The translations under genes were made by a program, and so were the position numbers. From assembly GCA_021773115.1 (NCBI GenBank), contig JAJFKS010000033.1, forward strand, positions 372,001-436,000: a stretch of DNA of 64,000 nucleotides. Reading direction: 5' to 3'. Shown piece by piece: positions 30,229 to 39,830 of this stretch (position 1 is its first letter; the number at the start of each line of letters is the position of its first letter). Under the pieces are notes generated by a model. That model searched no databases. It saw only the letters and a list, made by a program, of their open reading frames with translations, and had not been told where the DNA came from. This stretch comes from Woeseiaceae bacterium (GTDB lineage: Bacteria > Pseudomonadota > Gammaproteobacteria > Steroidobacterales > Woeseiaceae).

Positions 30229-31698
30229 ATGCTCAAAGTCGCTCCTGTCCTGTTCGCCACGCTGGGTTTCATTGGCTTAAGTCTTTGCGAAAGCGGTAGC
30301 GCAGCGCCCCTCGAGCTTCACGACTGCCGTATCAGCGCCGGCCCGGGCGCCTCAAGCATTGGGGCACGCTGTGGCTCACTGACGCGCCCGCTCGACCCGA
30401 GTGGCGCCGAAGCCGGTGATATCGAACTCCGCGTTGCCGTCGTACCGGCACTCAATCTGACACCAGAGCCTGATCCGCTGCTGCCGATCGCGGGCGGCCC
30501 CGGCCAGGGCAGCGTCGCGTTCTATACGGCCTATGCCTGGGCCTTCGAGGCGGTACGTCGAAATCGGGACATTCTGCTTATAGACCAGCGCGGCACCGGC
30601 GAGTCGGCGACGATGAATTGCGAGTTCGATGAAGACCTGATCGAGGGCGAGTTTTCCACCGAGCAGACCCTCGAGTACACCCGGGAGTGCCTGGAACAGC
30701 TGCCCTACGACCCGCGCTTTTTTACGACCAGTGTCGCGGTCAGCGATATCGAAGCCGTTCGTGAGGCGCTCGCGTACCCGACATTGAACCTGTATGGCGT
30801 GTCCTACGGGTCTCGTGTCGCGCAGCACTTCGCGCGCCGTTACCCGGCGTCGACCCGGACGGTCGTGATTGACGGTGTTGTCCCGCCGCAGCTTTCCCTT
30901 GGGCCAGAGATCGCCACGGAAAGCCAGAAGGCGATCGACAACATTCTTGCGCGCTGCGCCGAGAACGAAGCCTGCAACGCGCGCTTCCCGAACATTGCTG
31001 CGACTTTCGCGCACGTCGTTGCCGAACTGAAGATTGCGCCGGTCGCCATTGAAGTACCGAACCCAAGCACCGGTCGACCCAGGTCTCTCGATTTTGGCAG
31101 CGCTGAACTTGCGGCCGCCATTCGGCTGCTCGCCTACCATCCGAATTCCATCGCCTTGATTCCACTGTTGATCGACGAGGCCGGCAAGGGCAACTACGTG
31201 CCTTTGGGCTCGCAATTCATGATGACGATGATTTCGATGGGCGACGCACTGGCACTCGGCATGCACAACGCCGTCGTGTGCGCGGAAGACGTACCGTTTT
31301 ACGACCCCGGCAACTTTGACTACGATGGCCTCGAGGCGAGCTATATGGGCCCCCTGCAGGTGGACGCGCTGCAAGCAATCTGTTCCGTGTGGCCGGCCGG
31401 TCCCATTGACGACGGCTTCAAGACACCGCTTGCGACGGATATCCCCGTGCTGCTGCTCTCCGGTGACGCCGACCCCATCACGCCGCCACGCTACGCCGAC
31501 ATGGCCGCGGTCGATCTCGAAAATGCGGCGCACCTGATCGGTAAGAACCAGGGGCATGGTCAGGTCGGGGTCGGGTGCACGCCTCGCCTGATCGCCAAAT
31601 TTATCGAAACCGCCGATCCACGAGCGCTCGACACATCCTGCCTTGAGCGCAGTTTCGTTATGCCCTTCTTCCTCGATTTCTCGGGGCCAATGCCATGA
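30229..31698 (+). CDS. Secreted alpha/beta hydrolase (TAP-like peptidase family)
   Basis: The 489-residue protein has an N-terminal signal peptide (about 1-25, ending SGSA|AP). It has the alpha/beta-hydrolase pattern of tripeptidyl/prolyl aminopeptidase-like enzymes: oxyanion loop [19 protein letters not shown], nucleophile Ser192 in GVSYGSR, acid in [12 protein letters not shown] and His in KNQGHGQV. Several Cys pairs in the mature part suggest disulfides in the periplasm. The stop overlaps the ATPase start by 4 bases, linking it to the following ABC exporter. Substrate unknown, most likely a peptide. Confidence 0.88.
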   Translation: MLKVAPVLFATLGFIGLSLCESGSAAPLELHDCRISAGPGASSIGARCGSLTRPLDPSGAEAGDIELRVAVVPALNLTPEPDPLLPIAGGPGQGSVAFYTAYAWAFEAVRRNRDILLIDQRGTGESATMNCEFDEDLIEGEFSTEQTLEYTRECLEQLPYDPRFFTTSVAVSDIEAVREALAYPTLNLYGVSYGSRVAQHFARRYPASTRTVVIDGVVPPQLSLGPEIATESQKAIDNILARCAENEACNARFPNIAATFAHVVAELKIAPVAIEVPNPSTGRPRSLDFGSAELAAAIRLLAYHPNSIALIPLLIDEAGKGNYVPLGSQFMMTMISMGDALALGMHNAVVCAEDVPFYDPGNFDYDGLEASYMGPLQVDALQAICSVWPAGPIDDGFKTPLATDIPVLLLSGDADPITPPRYADMAAVDLENAAHLIGKNQGHGQVGVGCTPRLIAKFIETADPRALDTSCLERSFVMPFFLDFSGPMP

Positions 31699-32426
31699 TT
31701 ACCGTCGATGGAATCCACAAGTCCTTCGGTAAGGTTCATGCGGTTCGTGGCGTCAGCTTTCAGGCACCGGACGGTAAGATCACCGGCCTGCTCGGCCCGA
31801 ATGGTGCCGGTAAGTCAACGACGCTGCGGGTCCTGTATACCGTGCTGAAGCCCGATCAGGGCAGCGCGAATATCGATGGTGCCGATGTTGTCAAAGACAG
31901 TCTTGCGGCGCGAAAAAAGATTGGCGCATTGCCACACGGCGCAGGCCTGTATCCGCACCTCAGCGCACGCGAGAACATCGCTTACTACGCGAACCTCTGT
32001 GCGATTGATAAAAGCGAAATCGACGACCGCGTTGCGTCGATTATTTCTCTGCTCGAAATCGAAGACTTTGCCGATCGGCGCACCAAGGGCTTTTCCCAGG
32101 GTCAGCGAACCAAGGTGTCGCTGGCTCGTGCGCTGGTGCATGACCCGCAGAACGTCATTCTCGACGAACCAAGCAACGGACTCGACGTCATGGCGACGCG
32201 CTCTCTGCGGCGTCTGATCCTGAAGCTGAAGGATGCAGGTCGTTGCGTGCTGTTTTCATCACATGTCATGCAGGAGGTCGCGGCACTCTGCGACGACATT
32301 TGTATTATTGCGAACGGCCAGGTCGCGATCGATGACTCCGTTGCCGGCATTCGTGAGCGCACGGGTGAAGAGGACCTCGAAGAGGCTTTTGTGACAGCGA
32401 TCAAGTTGGTCGGGGTTGAAGAGTGA
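31695..32426 (+). CDS. NatA-like ABC transporter ATP-binding protein
   Basis: The 243-residue single ABC domain has Walker A GPNGAGKSTT, Q-loop region ALPHGAGLYPHLSARENI, signature FSQGQRTKVSLARAL, Walker B NVILDEPSNGLDV and switch His in LFSSHVMQEV. The FSQGQ signature and short length fit NatA/CcmA-type exporters. It overlaps genes on both sides by 4 bases, giving a hydrolase-natA-natB unit. The exported substrate is unknown; a Na+ efflux role as in B. subtilis NatAB is possible but not shown. Confidence 0.92.
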   Translation: MITVDGIHKSFGKVHAVRGVSFQAPDGKITGLLGPNGAGKSTTLRVLYTVLKPDQGSANIDGADVVKDSLAARKKIGALPHGAGLYPHLSARENIAYYANLCAIDKSEIDDRVASIISLLEIEDFADRRTKGFSQGQRTKVSLARALVHDPQNVILDEPSNGLDVMATRSLRRLILKLKDAGRCVLFSSHVMQEVAALCDDICIIANGQVAIDDSVAGIRERTGEEDLEEAFVTAIKLVGVEE

Positions 32427-33604
32427 TGCGAACTTTCCTGACCGTTTTTTTCAAAGAAATCCTCGACAATATTCGCGATCGTCGCACACTGACCTCCGCG
32501 CTGATCATGGGCCCGATTTTTGGCCCGGTGCTGTTCGCGTTCGTCATCAATATGTCGATCGATCGCGCGCTCGACGACGCCGAAAACATGATGGAGCTAC
32601 CCGTCATCGGTGAGCAACACGCGCCGAACCTGATGCGCTTTCTCGAGAGTCGCAACATCGACATCATTGCTGGCCCGGCGGAACCGGATGGCGCGGCCGA
32701 GGCGGTCAAGAGCGGCGCACACGACGTCGTGCTGGTGGTCCCGGCCGAGTTTGGCGAGCAACTGGCTGACACGATCCCGGCGCGGGTTGCGCTGTATTCG
32801 GATGAAGCGAACTCACAGGGTGAAAAAGAGGCGCGGCGCGCCCGCAACGCACTGCAGGCTTACAATCAGCAACTCGCGGCGATTCGCCTGTCGGCGCGCG
32901 GTATCAATCCTCGCGTTCTGAGTCCAATTAATGTCGACGACATTGATGTGTCGACGCCGAGCGGCCGCTCCGCCATGTTGCTCGGCATGATGAGTTACTT
33001 TTTTATCTTCGCGCTGTTGATGGGGGGTATGTACCTTGCCATCGACACCACCGCCGGCGAACGCGAGCGTGGCTCGCTTGAGCCGCTGTTGTCGTTGCCG
33101 GTAACACGCGGCCAGCTCATCCTGGGCAAGATTATGGCCGCCTGTGTTTTTATGGCCGCGTCGCTGCTGCTAAGCCTGCTGTCGTTCTACGTGGTGCTGA
33201 AGTTCATGCCCCTGGAAAAGCTGGGCATGACGCCGAACTTTGGCCTGCCAGTTGTCGCCGCCGCCTTCTTCTTGTTGCTGCCTTTTATTCTGCTTGGCGC
33301 CTCATTGATGACGCTGGTCGCGTCCTTTACCAAGAGTTACAAAGAGGCACAAACCTGGTTGAGCGCGGTCCTGATTGCGCCGACTCTGCCGATTCTGATT
33401 GTCAGTATCCTGACGCTGCGGCCGCAGCTCGAATTCATGTTCGTGCCATCGCTGAGCCAGCACCTGATTCTCGTTGATATGGTCAAGAATGAACCGCTGA
33501 ACGGGCTGCATATCGCAATATCGGTCGTCAGCACGCTGGCGATAGGCGTTTTGCTGACATGGGTTTGTGCGCGCCTGTACCGCCGCGAGGGTCTTCTCGG
33601 TTGA
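32423..33604 (+). CDS. NatB-like ABC transporter permease
   Basis: The 393-residue ABC-2 type permease has an N-terminal helix (about 20-40), a large extracytoplasmic domain (residues ~45-190) with MELPVIGEQHAPNLMRFLESR and VVPAEFGEQLAD contexts, then five or so C-terminal helices starting MLLGMMSYFFIFALLMGGMYLAIDTTAGERERGSLEPLLSLPVTR. That ERERGSLEPLLSLP sequence is typical of NatB permeases. It is translationally coupled to the preceding ATPase. The layout (hydrolase plus exporter plus M16 peptidases downstream) suggests cell-envelope peptide handling, as inference only. Confidence 0.9.
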   Translation: MMRTFLTVFFKEILDNIRDRRTLTSALIMGPIFGPVLFAFVINMSIDRALDDAENMMELPVIGEQHAPNLMRFLESRNIDIIAGPAEPDGAAEAVKSGAHDVVLVVPAEFGEQLADTIPARVALYSDEANSQGEKEARRARNALQAYNQQLAAIRLSARGINPRVLSPINVDDIDVSTPSGRSAMLLGMMSYFFIFALLMGGMYLAIDTTAGERERGSLEPLLSLPVTRGQLILGKIMAACVFMAASLLLSLLSFYVVLKFMPLEKLGMTPNFGLPVVAAAFFLLLPFILLGASLMTLVASFTKSYKEAQTWLSAVLIAPTLPILIVSILTLRPQLEFMFVPSLSQHLILVDMVKNEPLNGLHIAISVVSTLAIGVLLTWVCARLYRREGLLG

Positions 33605-33655
33605 CAATTCCGGGCGTTTCTCCACCATGTAGCTTCCGACGATACGAATAACACC

Positions 33656-35332
33656 ATGGCCTTGTTTTCTGAATTACGGCGCCGCAACGTTCTCAAGGTT
33701 GCACTGACCTATGTCCTCGCCGGTCTGCTCGTCTTCTGGTTGTTCGGCGCGCTGCTACTCTGGCTCGGTGCGCCAAATTGGGCAAACGAATTTCTGTTGC
33801 TGGTGCTCGCGATTGGTTTTCCCGTTGCGCTGATTTTTGCCTGGGCCTATGAGATCACGCCGACCGGCCTCAAAAAATCGCTGGATGTCGAACAGACACA
33901 GTCGATCGTATTCAAGACCGGCCAAAAGCTGAACGCCGCCGTGCTGGTGCTTGCCGTGCTCGGCGTGCTTGCGCTGGTCGGTGAACAACTGTTACCGAAA
34001 TTCGAGTTTCCAAAAATCATCGAGCCGATTTTGCCGGCACCGGTCTACGAGTCGCCGGTCCGTCCGGGCGTACCGCCTGAGATTCGCGCCCATACATTGA
34101 AGAATGGCTTGCGAATTATCGTCTGGCCCGATCACGACATTCCGAACGTCGTCATGTACAACTACGTTCGTGCCGGTGGGCGCAACGAATACCCCGGCAT
34201 CACCGGCCTGTCACATTTCTTCGAGCACATGATGTTCAACGGCACAGCGAAACGCGCGCAAGGTGAGTTTGATGAAACCATGGAGGCAGCCGGTGGTGCC
34301 AACAACGCCTACACCTCGGAGGACCTGACGGTCTACCAGGACTGGTTCCCGCGCACGGCTCTTGAAACCATCTTCGAGCTCGAAGGTGACAGGCTGAAAA
34401 ACCTTGCGATTGAACCGTCAGTCGTCGAGACCGAGCGTGGCATCGTTTATTCGGAACGTCGCTCGCGTTACGACAACGACAACTTCGGCCGCCTGTACCT
34501 GGAAACGAATGCCACAGCGTTCATTGCGCATCCCTACCAGTTTCCGGTCATCGGCTGGGCCTCGGATATCGAGAGCTGGACACAGCAAGACCTCGAGTCT
34601 TATTTCAAGACCTATTACGCGCCGAACAATTTGACGATGGTGTTTACCGGCGACGTAAATCCGGAACAAATCTTTGTACTGGCCAGGAAGTATTTCGGAT
34701 CAATCCCGGCACAGGCGCCGCCGCAAGCGATTCGTACCGTGGAACCCGAGCAGTTGGGCGAACGTCGACTGCGAATCGGGGTTGCCGCACCCACGCCGCT
34801 GTTGCATGTCACGTTCCATGCCGGCAACGCAGGCGATCCGCGAACGCTGCCGCTCAATGTGCTGTTGAGTATCCTGGTTGGCGGCAACTCATCGCGTCTG
34901 CACCAGGCGTTTGTCGAGCAGGAACAGATTGCGTTGGACGTAGGTGGCTTCCAGATGGAGGGCCTCGACCCCGGCCTCGTGTATTTCTATCTCACGCTGC
35001 CACCGGACGCCGATACGGCCAAGGTAGAGGCGCGCCTCCTTGAGGAGCTTTCGCGCGTCGCAACAGACGGAGTCACGGAAGCCGAGCTTTCGAAAGCGCG
35101 CAACATCATGATTGCCGACTACTGGCGCGGGCTGTCAACCATCGATGGCAAGGCCGCGGCAATTGGTCGCGCCGAAGTGTTTCTTGGTGACTACCAGCGG
35201 GCGTTCGCATTGCCCGCGGCGCTCGAGCAGGTCAGTGGCGAGCAGATTCGTGAGGTGGCGAGTGAAGTATTTCACCGCAATCGTATGACCGTCGGCGTGT
35301 TGCAATCGCCGACCGGGGAGGACGCGCGATGA
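33656..35332 (+). CDS. M16 zinc peptidase fused to an N-terminal RRRNV membrane module
   Basis: The 558-residue protein has two parts. Residues 1-115 are a membrane module (ELRRRNVLKVALTYVLAGLL, two or three helices, then FAWAYEITPTGLKKS) of the type normally seen ahead of TPR or cyclase domains in marine gammaproteobacteria. From about residue 140 comes a complete M16B peptidase half: the HxxEH zinc motif H187-F-F-E190-H191 in LSHFFEHMMFNG and a downstream Glu in VVETERGIVYSERR, then the second non-catalytic M16 domain. The peptidase faces the compartment after the last helix. Its stop overlaps the start of the partner gene by 4 bases. Confidence 0.88.
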   Translation: MALFSELRRRNVLKVALTYVLAGLLVFWLFGALLLWLGAPNWANEFLLLVLAIGFPVALIFAWAYEITPTGLKKSLDVEQTQSIVFKTGQKLNAAVLVLAVLGVLALVGEQLLPKFEFPKIIEPILPAPVYESPVRPGVPPEIRAHTLKNGLRIIVWPDHDIPNVVMYNYVRAGGRNEYPGITGLSHFFEHMMFNGTAKRAQGEFDETMEAAGGANNAYTSEDLTVYQDWFPRTALETIFELEGDRLKNLAIEPSVVETERGIVYSERRSRYDNDNFGRLYLETNATAFIAHPYQFPVIGWASDIESWTQQDLESYFKTYYAPNNLTMVFTGDVNPEQIFVLARKYFGSIPAQAPPQAIRTVEPEQLGERRLRIGVAAPTPLLHVTFHAGNAGDPRTLPLNVLLSILVGGNSSRLHQAFVEQEQIALDVGGFQMEGLDPGLVYFYLTLPPDADTAKVEARLLEELSRVATDGVTEAELSKARNIMIADYWRGLSTIDGKAAAIGRAEVFLGDYQRAFALPAALEQVSGEQIREVASEVFHRNRMTVGVLQSPTGEDAR

Positions 35333-36723
35333 GCGCTTTCGGGTCCCTGCTCACCCTGTTGGCCGTGTTCGGCCTGACCTCATCGTTTGCCGCCGGCGTT
35401 ACGTTGCCGGACGCCAGGCGCGTCGTGCTGGATAACGGAACGGTGCTCATCCTCAATGAAAACCACGAAGTCCCGCTAATTGGGCTGGAAGCCATCATTC
35501 GCGGTGGTGCATCGGCCGACCCAGGCGACCGGCACGGGCTCGCGAGCCTGCTTGCCCAGCTGCTTGAAAAGGGTGCCGGCCAGCGGAGCGCCTCGGAATT
35601 TGCCGAAGCGATCGCGTCGGTGGGTGGCGAGCTACACGCAGCGGCCGATCTCGAGTCGGTATCCGTTTCCGCCGAATTCATGTCGAAAGACGCGGCATTG
35701 ATGGTCGAGCTGCTGCGCGACATGTTACGTGCGCCGAAACTTGAGCGCGGCGAATTTATAAAGCTCCGCGATCGCTCCATCAACCTTATAAAAGCGGCCA
35801 AAGGCGGGGACCCGGGGGATCTAATGCCCGCCTACGCCAACGCCTTCCTTTTCGGCAAACACCCGTACGGCAATCCCGTTGGCGGCAGCGAGGCCTCGCT
35901 TCAGAAAATGACGCACGGTGATCTGCTCGCCTACCATTCGGACATGCTCGGCGGTGACCGGCTCGTCATCGCGGTATCCGGCGACTTCGATACGGCGAGC
36001 TTGCTTGACGCGCTGACAGACGCCTTCGGCGACTGGCGCGCAGCGAAGAGTGCGCTGCCGGAAGTAGCGCCACCTGTCCCCGAGGCCGGCCGTCGTGTCC
36101 TGCTGGTCGACAAGCCCGGGGCGACACAAAGCTATTTTTACATTGGCAATGTTGGCGTTGATCGCAACTATTCGGGCCGCGCGGAGCTGGATCTTGCCAA
36201 CACGGTATTCGGCGGGCGCTTTACATCCATGCTGATGACCGAGTTACGCACCAAGTCCGGCTTGAGTTACTCGGCCCGCTCTTCGCTCACGCGCTATGCG
36301 AACCCGGGTGCGATTTTCATCACCTCTTTTACTGAGACCAGCACCACGGTTGCGGCGCTCGACGTCGCGCTTGGCACACTGGCGCGCCTGCGTGACACCG
36401 GCCTCGATCAGACCATGATTGATTCGGCGCGCAATTACGTGATGGGCCAGTTTCCGCCACGCCTTGAAACGGCGTCGCAACTCGCGAGCATGTTTGCGCT
36501 GATTGAATCTCAGGGGCTGGATACAAGGTACATCGACAGCTACGGCGACAAACTCGCCGCGGCAACTGAGGCGTCAATTGCAGCCGTCATCGACGAGGTC
36601 TATCCGCCGACCGATGCGTTGGTGTTTGTGGTTCTGGGTGACGCAGACAGTATTCGGGACGAGCTTGCCGAGTATGGGCCGGTCACCGAGATGTCTATTT
36701 CAGCGCCGCACTTTCATCCCTGA
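35329..36723 (+). CDS. M16 peptidase-like protein, zinc motif lost
   Basis: The 464-residue protein has a signal peptide (about 1-22, ending SFAAG) and an M16B fold: LDNGTVLILNENHEVPLIGLEAIIRGGASADP, later VFGGRFTSMLMTELRTKSGLSYSARSS with the conserved R/Y pocket of the C-terminal M16 domain. Where active members have HxxEH it reads GLASLLAQLLEKG, so the zinc ligands are gone. This matches the regulatory or substrate-binding partner of M16 heterodimers. It is coupled to the active peptidase just upstream and probably works with it in the periplasm. Confidence 0.88.
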   Translation: MSAFGSLLTLLAVFGLTSSFAAGVTLPDARRVVLDNGTVLILNENHEVPLIGLEAIIRGGASADPGDRHGLASLLAQLLEKGAGQRSASEFAEAIASVGGELHAAADLESVSVSAEFMSKDAALMVELLRDMLRAPKLERGEFIKLRDRSINLIKAAKGGDPGDLMPAYANAFLFGKHPYGNPVGGSEASLQKMTHGDLLAYHSDMLGGDRLVIAVSGDFDTASLLDALTDAFGDWRAAKSALPEVAPPVPEAGRRVLLVDKPGATQSYFYIGNVGVDRNYSGRAELDLANTVFGGRFTSMLMTELRTKSGLSYSARSSLTRYANPGAIFITSFTETSTTVAALDVALGTLARLRDTGLDQTMIDSARNYVMGQFPPRLETASQLASMFALIESQGLDTRYIDSYGDKLAAATEASIAAVIDEVYPPTDALVFVVLGDADSIRDELAEYGPVTEMSISAPHFHP

Positions 36724-36756
36724 GCCCGCGCCTCGATGCTCCAGGCTTGGCCTCGC

Positions 36757-38082
36757 CTACTTGCCGATACAGAACTCGGAGAAGATTCGGCCGAGTAAGT
36801 CATCTGAGGAAAATTCGCCGGTGATTTCGCCGAGCACGTGTTGCGCCAGCCTTAATTCCTCGGCCAGCAATTCGCCGGCGTGCGCCTCCTCCAGCGCCGT
36901 TGTGCCGGTCGCAAAGTGTATCGCCGCACGCTCGAGTGCATGCACGTGTCGTTTCCGCGCCGTAAATGCCCCTTCGCCCAGGTTCTGGTGGCCGGCAAGT
37001 GCTTTGATTTTTTGCCGCAGAGCGTCAAGACCTTCCCCGGTTTTGGCGGAGATGTTGACGGCGTTATCGCGCGGCTTCGCGCCGTTCACGTCGATCTTGT
37101 TGCGCACAACCGTTATGGCAACCCCGTCCCGCAGGGGCTCATCAATGGTGCCGTGATCTTCGTCGGTCGCATCCTGAATCCAGAGCACGGCGTCCGCAAC
37201 TCGCAAAGCCTCTCGTGCCCGGCGTATGCCCTCTTTTTCGACCCGGTCGGGATTTTCTCGCAGACCCGCCGTGTCAACGAGCTCGACAGCAAGTCCGTCA
37301 ATGTCGATCTGCTCTCGCAAAATGTCGCGGGTCGTACCCGCAACCTCGGTGACAATCGCGGCATCCTGACCGCTGAGCAAATTCAGCAGGCTCGATTTTC
37401 CGGCGTTCGGTTTGCCGACGATAACGACCTGGAAGCCGTCGCGAAGCACGCGGCCCTGGCGAACCTCATCCTGCAGGCGGGCGAAGGCATCGGCGCACTG
37501 CTGCAGGCGTTGTTGCAACAGCTCGTCCGACAAAAAGTCGATTTCCTCTTCGGGGAAATCAATTGCGGCCTCGACATGCAGTCGCAAATGAATCAGCTGT
37601 TGTGTGAGCGCGGTGACGGCTTTTGAAAAATCACCGGACAGGGACCGCAGTGCCGCCCGCGCAGCCTGCGATGTTCCTGCATTTATCAGGTCGGCGATGG
37701 CTTCGGCCTGTGTAAGGTCAAGCTTGTCGTTGAGAAAGGCGCGCTTCGAAAACTCGCCCGGCTCCGCACGCCGTGCACCTATGGCAATAACGGCGTCGAC
37801 CAGTAAAGAGACAACCAATGGGCCGCCATGACCCTGCAGCTCCAGAACCGATTCGCCGGTAAACGACGCCGGCGCCGGAAAATACAATGCGAGGCCCGCA
37901 TCGATTGTTTCGCCGCTTGCATTGTTGAATTGTCTGAACGTCGCACGTCGGGGCTCGGGCAGGCTACCTAGCATTTGCCGCGCGATGTTTTCGGCGCCTG
38001 GGCCGGACACGCGCACGATGCCAACACCACCGGTTCCGGGCGGCGTGGCTGCAGCAACTATTGTGTCAGCAGAGCTCGGCAT
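36757..38082 (-). CDS. mnmE: tRNA modification GTPase MnmE
   Basis: MnmE (TrmE) works with MnmG in wobble-uridine modification. The 441-residue protein shows the tetrahydrofolate-binding N-terminus (DTIVAAATPPGTGGVGIVRVSG, LYFPAPASFTGESVLELQGHGG), the GTPase P-loop GKPNAGKSSLLN, the G3 region DTAGLRE, the G4 RNKID and the C-terminal FCIGK whose Cys is needed for activity. It lies 59 bases behind yidC and converges with the M16 gene, with 33 bases between stops. Confidence 0.98.
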   Translation of the reverse strand: MPSSADTIVAAATPPGTGGVGIVRVSGPGAENIARQMLGSLPEPRRATFRQFNNASGETIDAGLALYFPAPASFTGESVLELQGHGGPLVVSLLVDAVIAIGARRAEPGEFSKRAFLNDKLDLTQAEAIADLINAGTSQAARAALRSLSGDFSKAVTALTQQLIHLRLHVEAAIDFPEEEIDFLSDELLQQRLQQCADAFARLQDEVRQGRVLRDGFQVVIVGKPNAGKSSLLNLLSGQDAAIVTEVAGTTRDILREQIDIDGLAVELVDTAGLRENPDRVEKEGIRRAREALRVADAVLWIQDATDEDHGTIDEPLRDGVAITVVRNKIDVNGAKPRDNAVNISAKTGEGLDALRQKIKALAGHQNLGEGAFTARKRHVHALERAAIHFATGTTALEEAHAGELLAEELRLAQHVLGEITGEFSSDDLLGRIFSEFCIGK

Positions 38083-38141
38083 TCCCCAATAAGAACACAG
38101 CTTGTCTGCGCGTTACCAGCGTGTGCGCTGGCGGCGGGCCC

Positions 38142-39827
38142 CTAGTGCTTCTTTTCCTTTGCTTCCCGCTCAACCACGCGATTGATTTTCCACTGCTGTG
38201 CGATCGACAACAGCGTGTTGGTCACCCAGTAGAGCACCAGGCCGGACGGGAAGAAGGCGAAGAACACGGTGAACATGATCGGCATGATCTGCATCACCTT
38301 CGCCTGTATCGGATCGGCTGGCGCCGGATTGAGCTTTTGTTGCATCAGCATGGCGGCGCCCATGATGATTGGCAAAATGAAATAGGGATCGCGGGTCGAC
38401 AAGTCGGTGATCCATAGCGCGAACGGTGCCTGGCGCATCTCCACGCTTTCGAGCAACACCCAGTAGAACGCCAGGAAGAAAGGCATCTGGATCAGGATCG
38501 GTAAACAGCCGGCCGCGGGATTAACCTTTTCTCGCTTGTAGAGCTCCATCATCGCCTGGCTCAGAGCGGGCTTGTCATCTTTATATCGATCCTGCAGCGC
38601 CTTCATTCGCGGTTGCAGGTTGCGCATCTTCGCCATCGAGCGACCGCTTGATTCCGTCAGCTTGTAGAAGGCGAGTTTGATCAGGAAGGTGACGAGAATA
38701 ATCGCAAGGCCCCAATTGTGCACAAATTTGTAAACAAAACTCAGCAGCCAGAACAATGGCTGTGAAATGATCGTCAGCCAGCCATAGTCGACCGTTAGTT
38801 TCAGTGTCTCGTCGATGGTCTCGAGTTGCGACTGCAGTTTCGGACCGACAAACGCAATTGTCGTGAAAGTCTTCTCCGACCCCGGTGCAATGGCCTCTGC
38901 CTTGCCGATCGTGCTCGCTGTCGCGCGATCACCGCGGACTGCAATATTGTAGGATCGTTCGGCGCCTTTCGCGGGTACCACTGCACTCAGGAAGTGGTGT
39001 TGAATCGACGCGATCCAGCCGTTTTGTGCCTTGAAACTAACCGGCCCGTCTTCGACGAGATCGTCATGTTTCAGCTTCTCGGACTTTTCGCCGTTGTAGA
39101 CGACAGGCCCGGCAAAGGAATACGAATCGACGTCAAACATCGATCGCTCCTGTGTTTTGTTAATGCGTTGAATCTGGGTGTAATTGGCTCCGCGCCAGAG
39201 ACCCTCGCTGTCGTTGCTGACAACCTGTTCAATTCGAATCGCGTAGCTGCCACGCGTAAAGAGGAATCGCTTTTTGACATGAATGCCGTCGGCGCTTGTC
39301 CAGGTCAGCGTAACAAGCAGTTCGTCGGCATCACCCATGTCATAGCTATCGCTGCGACTTTCGAAGCTGGCGAGATGGTTAGGCTCATCACCTTCACCGA
39401 TGATTCTAAGGCCGGTTTGAATGCGACCGAAATTCCCCGGTTCCGTGCTCAGCAATTGCACCAGTTTGTCGGGCTGGTCTTTCGCGACCGGGTATTTAAT
39501 GAGCGTTGCGGATTGCAGCGTACCGCCCTGGGTGCTGATTTCGAGGTGGAACACGTCGGTGTTGACCCGCACGAACTTGGCGTTCTGCACAGCGTCGGGT
39601 AGGGTCGGGGCTGCCTCATCATCCAGCGGCGTCGGTGCATCAAGGTCGGCGGAGTCCGTTGGGCTCAGCACGGGCAGGTCATCGCTGTCGTCGGGCGTTG
39701 ACAGGGCTTCGACCTGTTGCGCCCCGACCGCCACGGGCGCCGGCGCGTTGTCCCCCACCCAAGTCTGGTAAGTAATCCAGGCAAGAAACCCGAACAGGCC
39801 CCAGATCATCAGTCGTTGATTGTCCAT
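38142..39827 (-). CDS. yidC: Membrane protein insertase YidC
   Basis: Inserts and folds inner-membrane proteins, alone or with SecYEG; F0 subunit c is a classic substrate. The 561-residue protein has the first helix (MDNQRLMIWGLFGFLAWITYQTW), a large periplasmic beta domain (to ~350) and the C-terminal core: NWGLAIILVTFLIKLAFYKLTESSGRSMAKMRNLQPRMKALQDRYKDDK, NPAAGCLPILIQMPFFLAFYWVL and the last helix to LLSIAQQWKINR. It follows rnpA by three bases in the conserved rpmH-rnpA-yidC order. The small yidD gene usual between rnpA and yidC is absent here. Confidence 0.98.
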   Translation of the reverse strand: MDNQRLMIWGLFGFLAWITYQTWVGDNAPAPVAVGAQQVEALSTPDDSDDLPVLSPTDSADLDAPTPLDDEAAPTLPDAVQNAKFVRVNTDVFHLEISTQGGTLQSATLIKYPVAKDQPDKLVQLLSTEPGNFGRIQTGLRIIGEGDEPNHLASFESRSDSYDMGDADELLVTLTWTSADGIHVKKRFLFTRGSYAIRIEQVVSNDSEGLWRGANYTQIQRINKTQERSMFDVDSYSFAGPVVYNGEKSEKLKHDDLVEDGPVSFKAQNGWIASIQHHFLSAVVPAKGAERSYNIAVRGDRATASTIGKAEAIAPGSEKTFTTIAFVGPKLQSQLETIDETLKLTVDYGWLTIISQPLFWLLSFVYKFVHNWGLAIILVTFLIKLAFYKLTESSGRSMAKMRNLQPRMKALQDRYKDDKPALSQAMMELYKREKVNPAAGCLPILIQMPFFLAFYWVLLESVEMRQAPFALWITDLSTRDPYFILPIIMGAAMLMQQKLNPAPADPIQAKVMQIMPIMFTVFFAFFPSGLVLYWVTNTLLSIAQQWKINRVVEREAKEKKH

Positions 39828-39830
39828 TCC

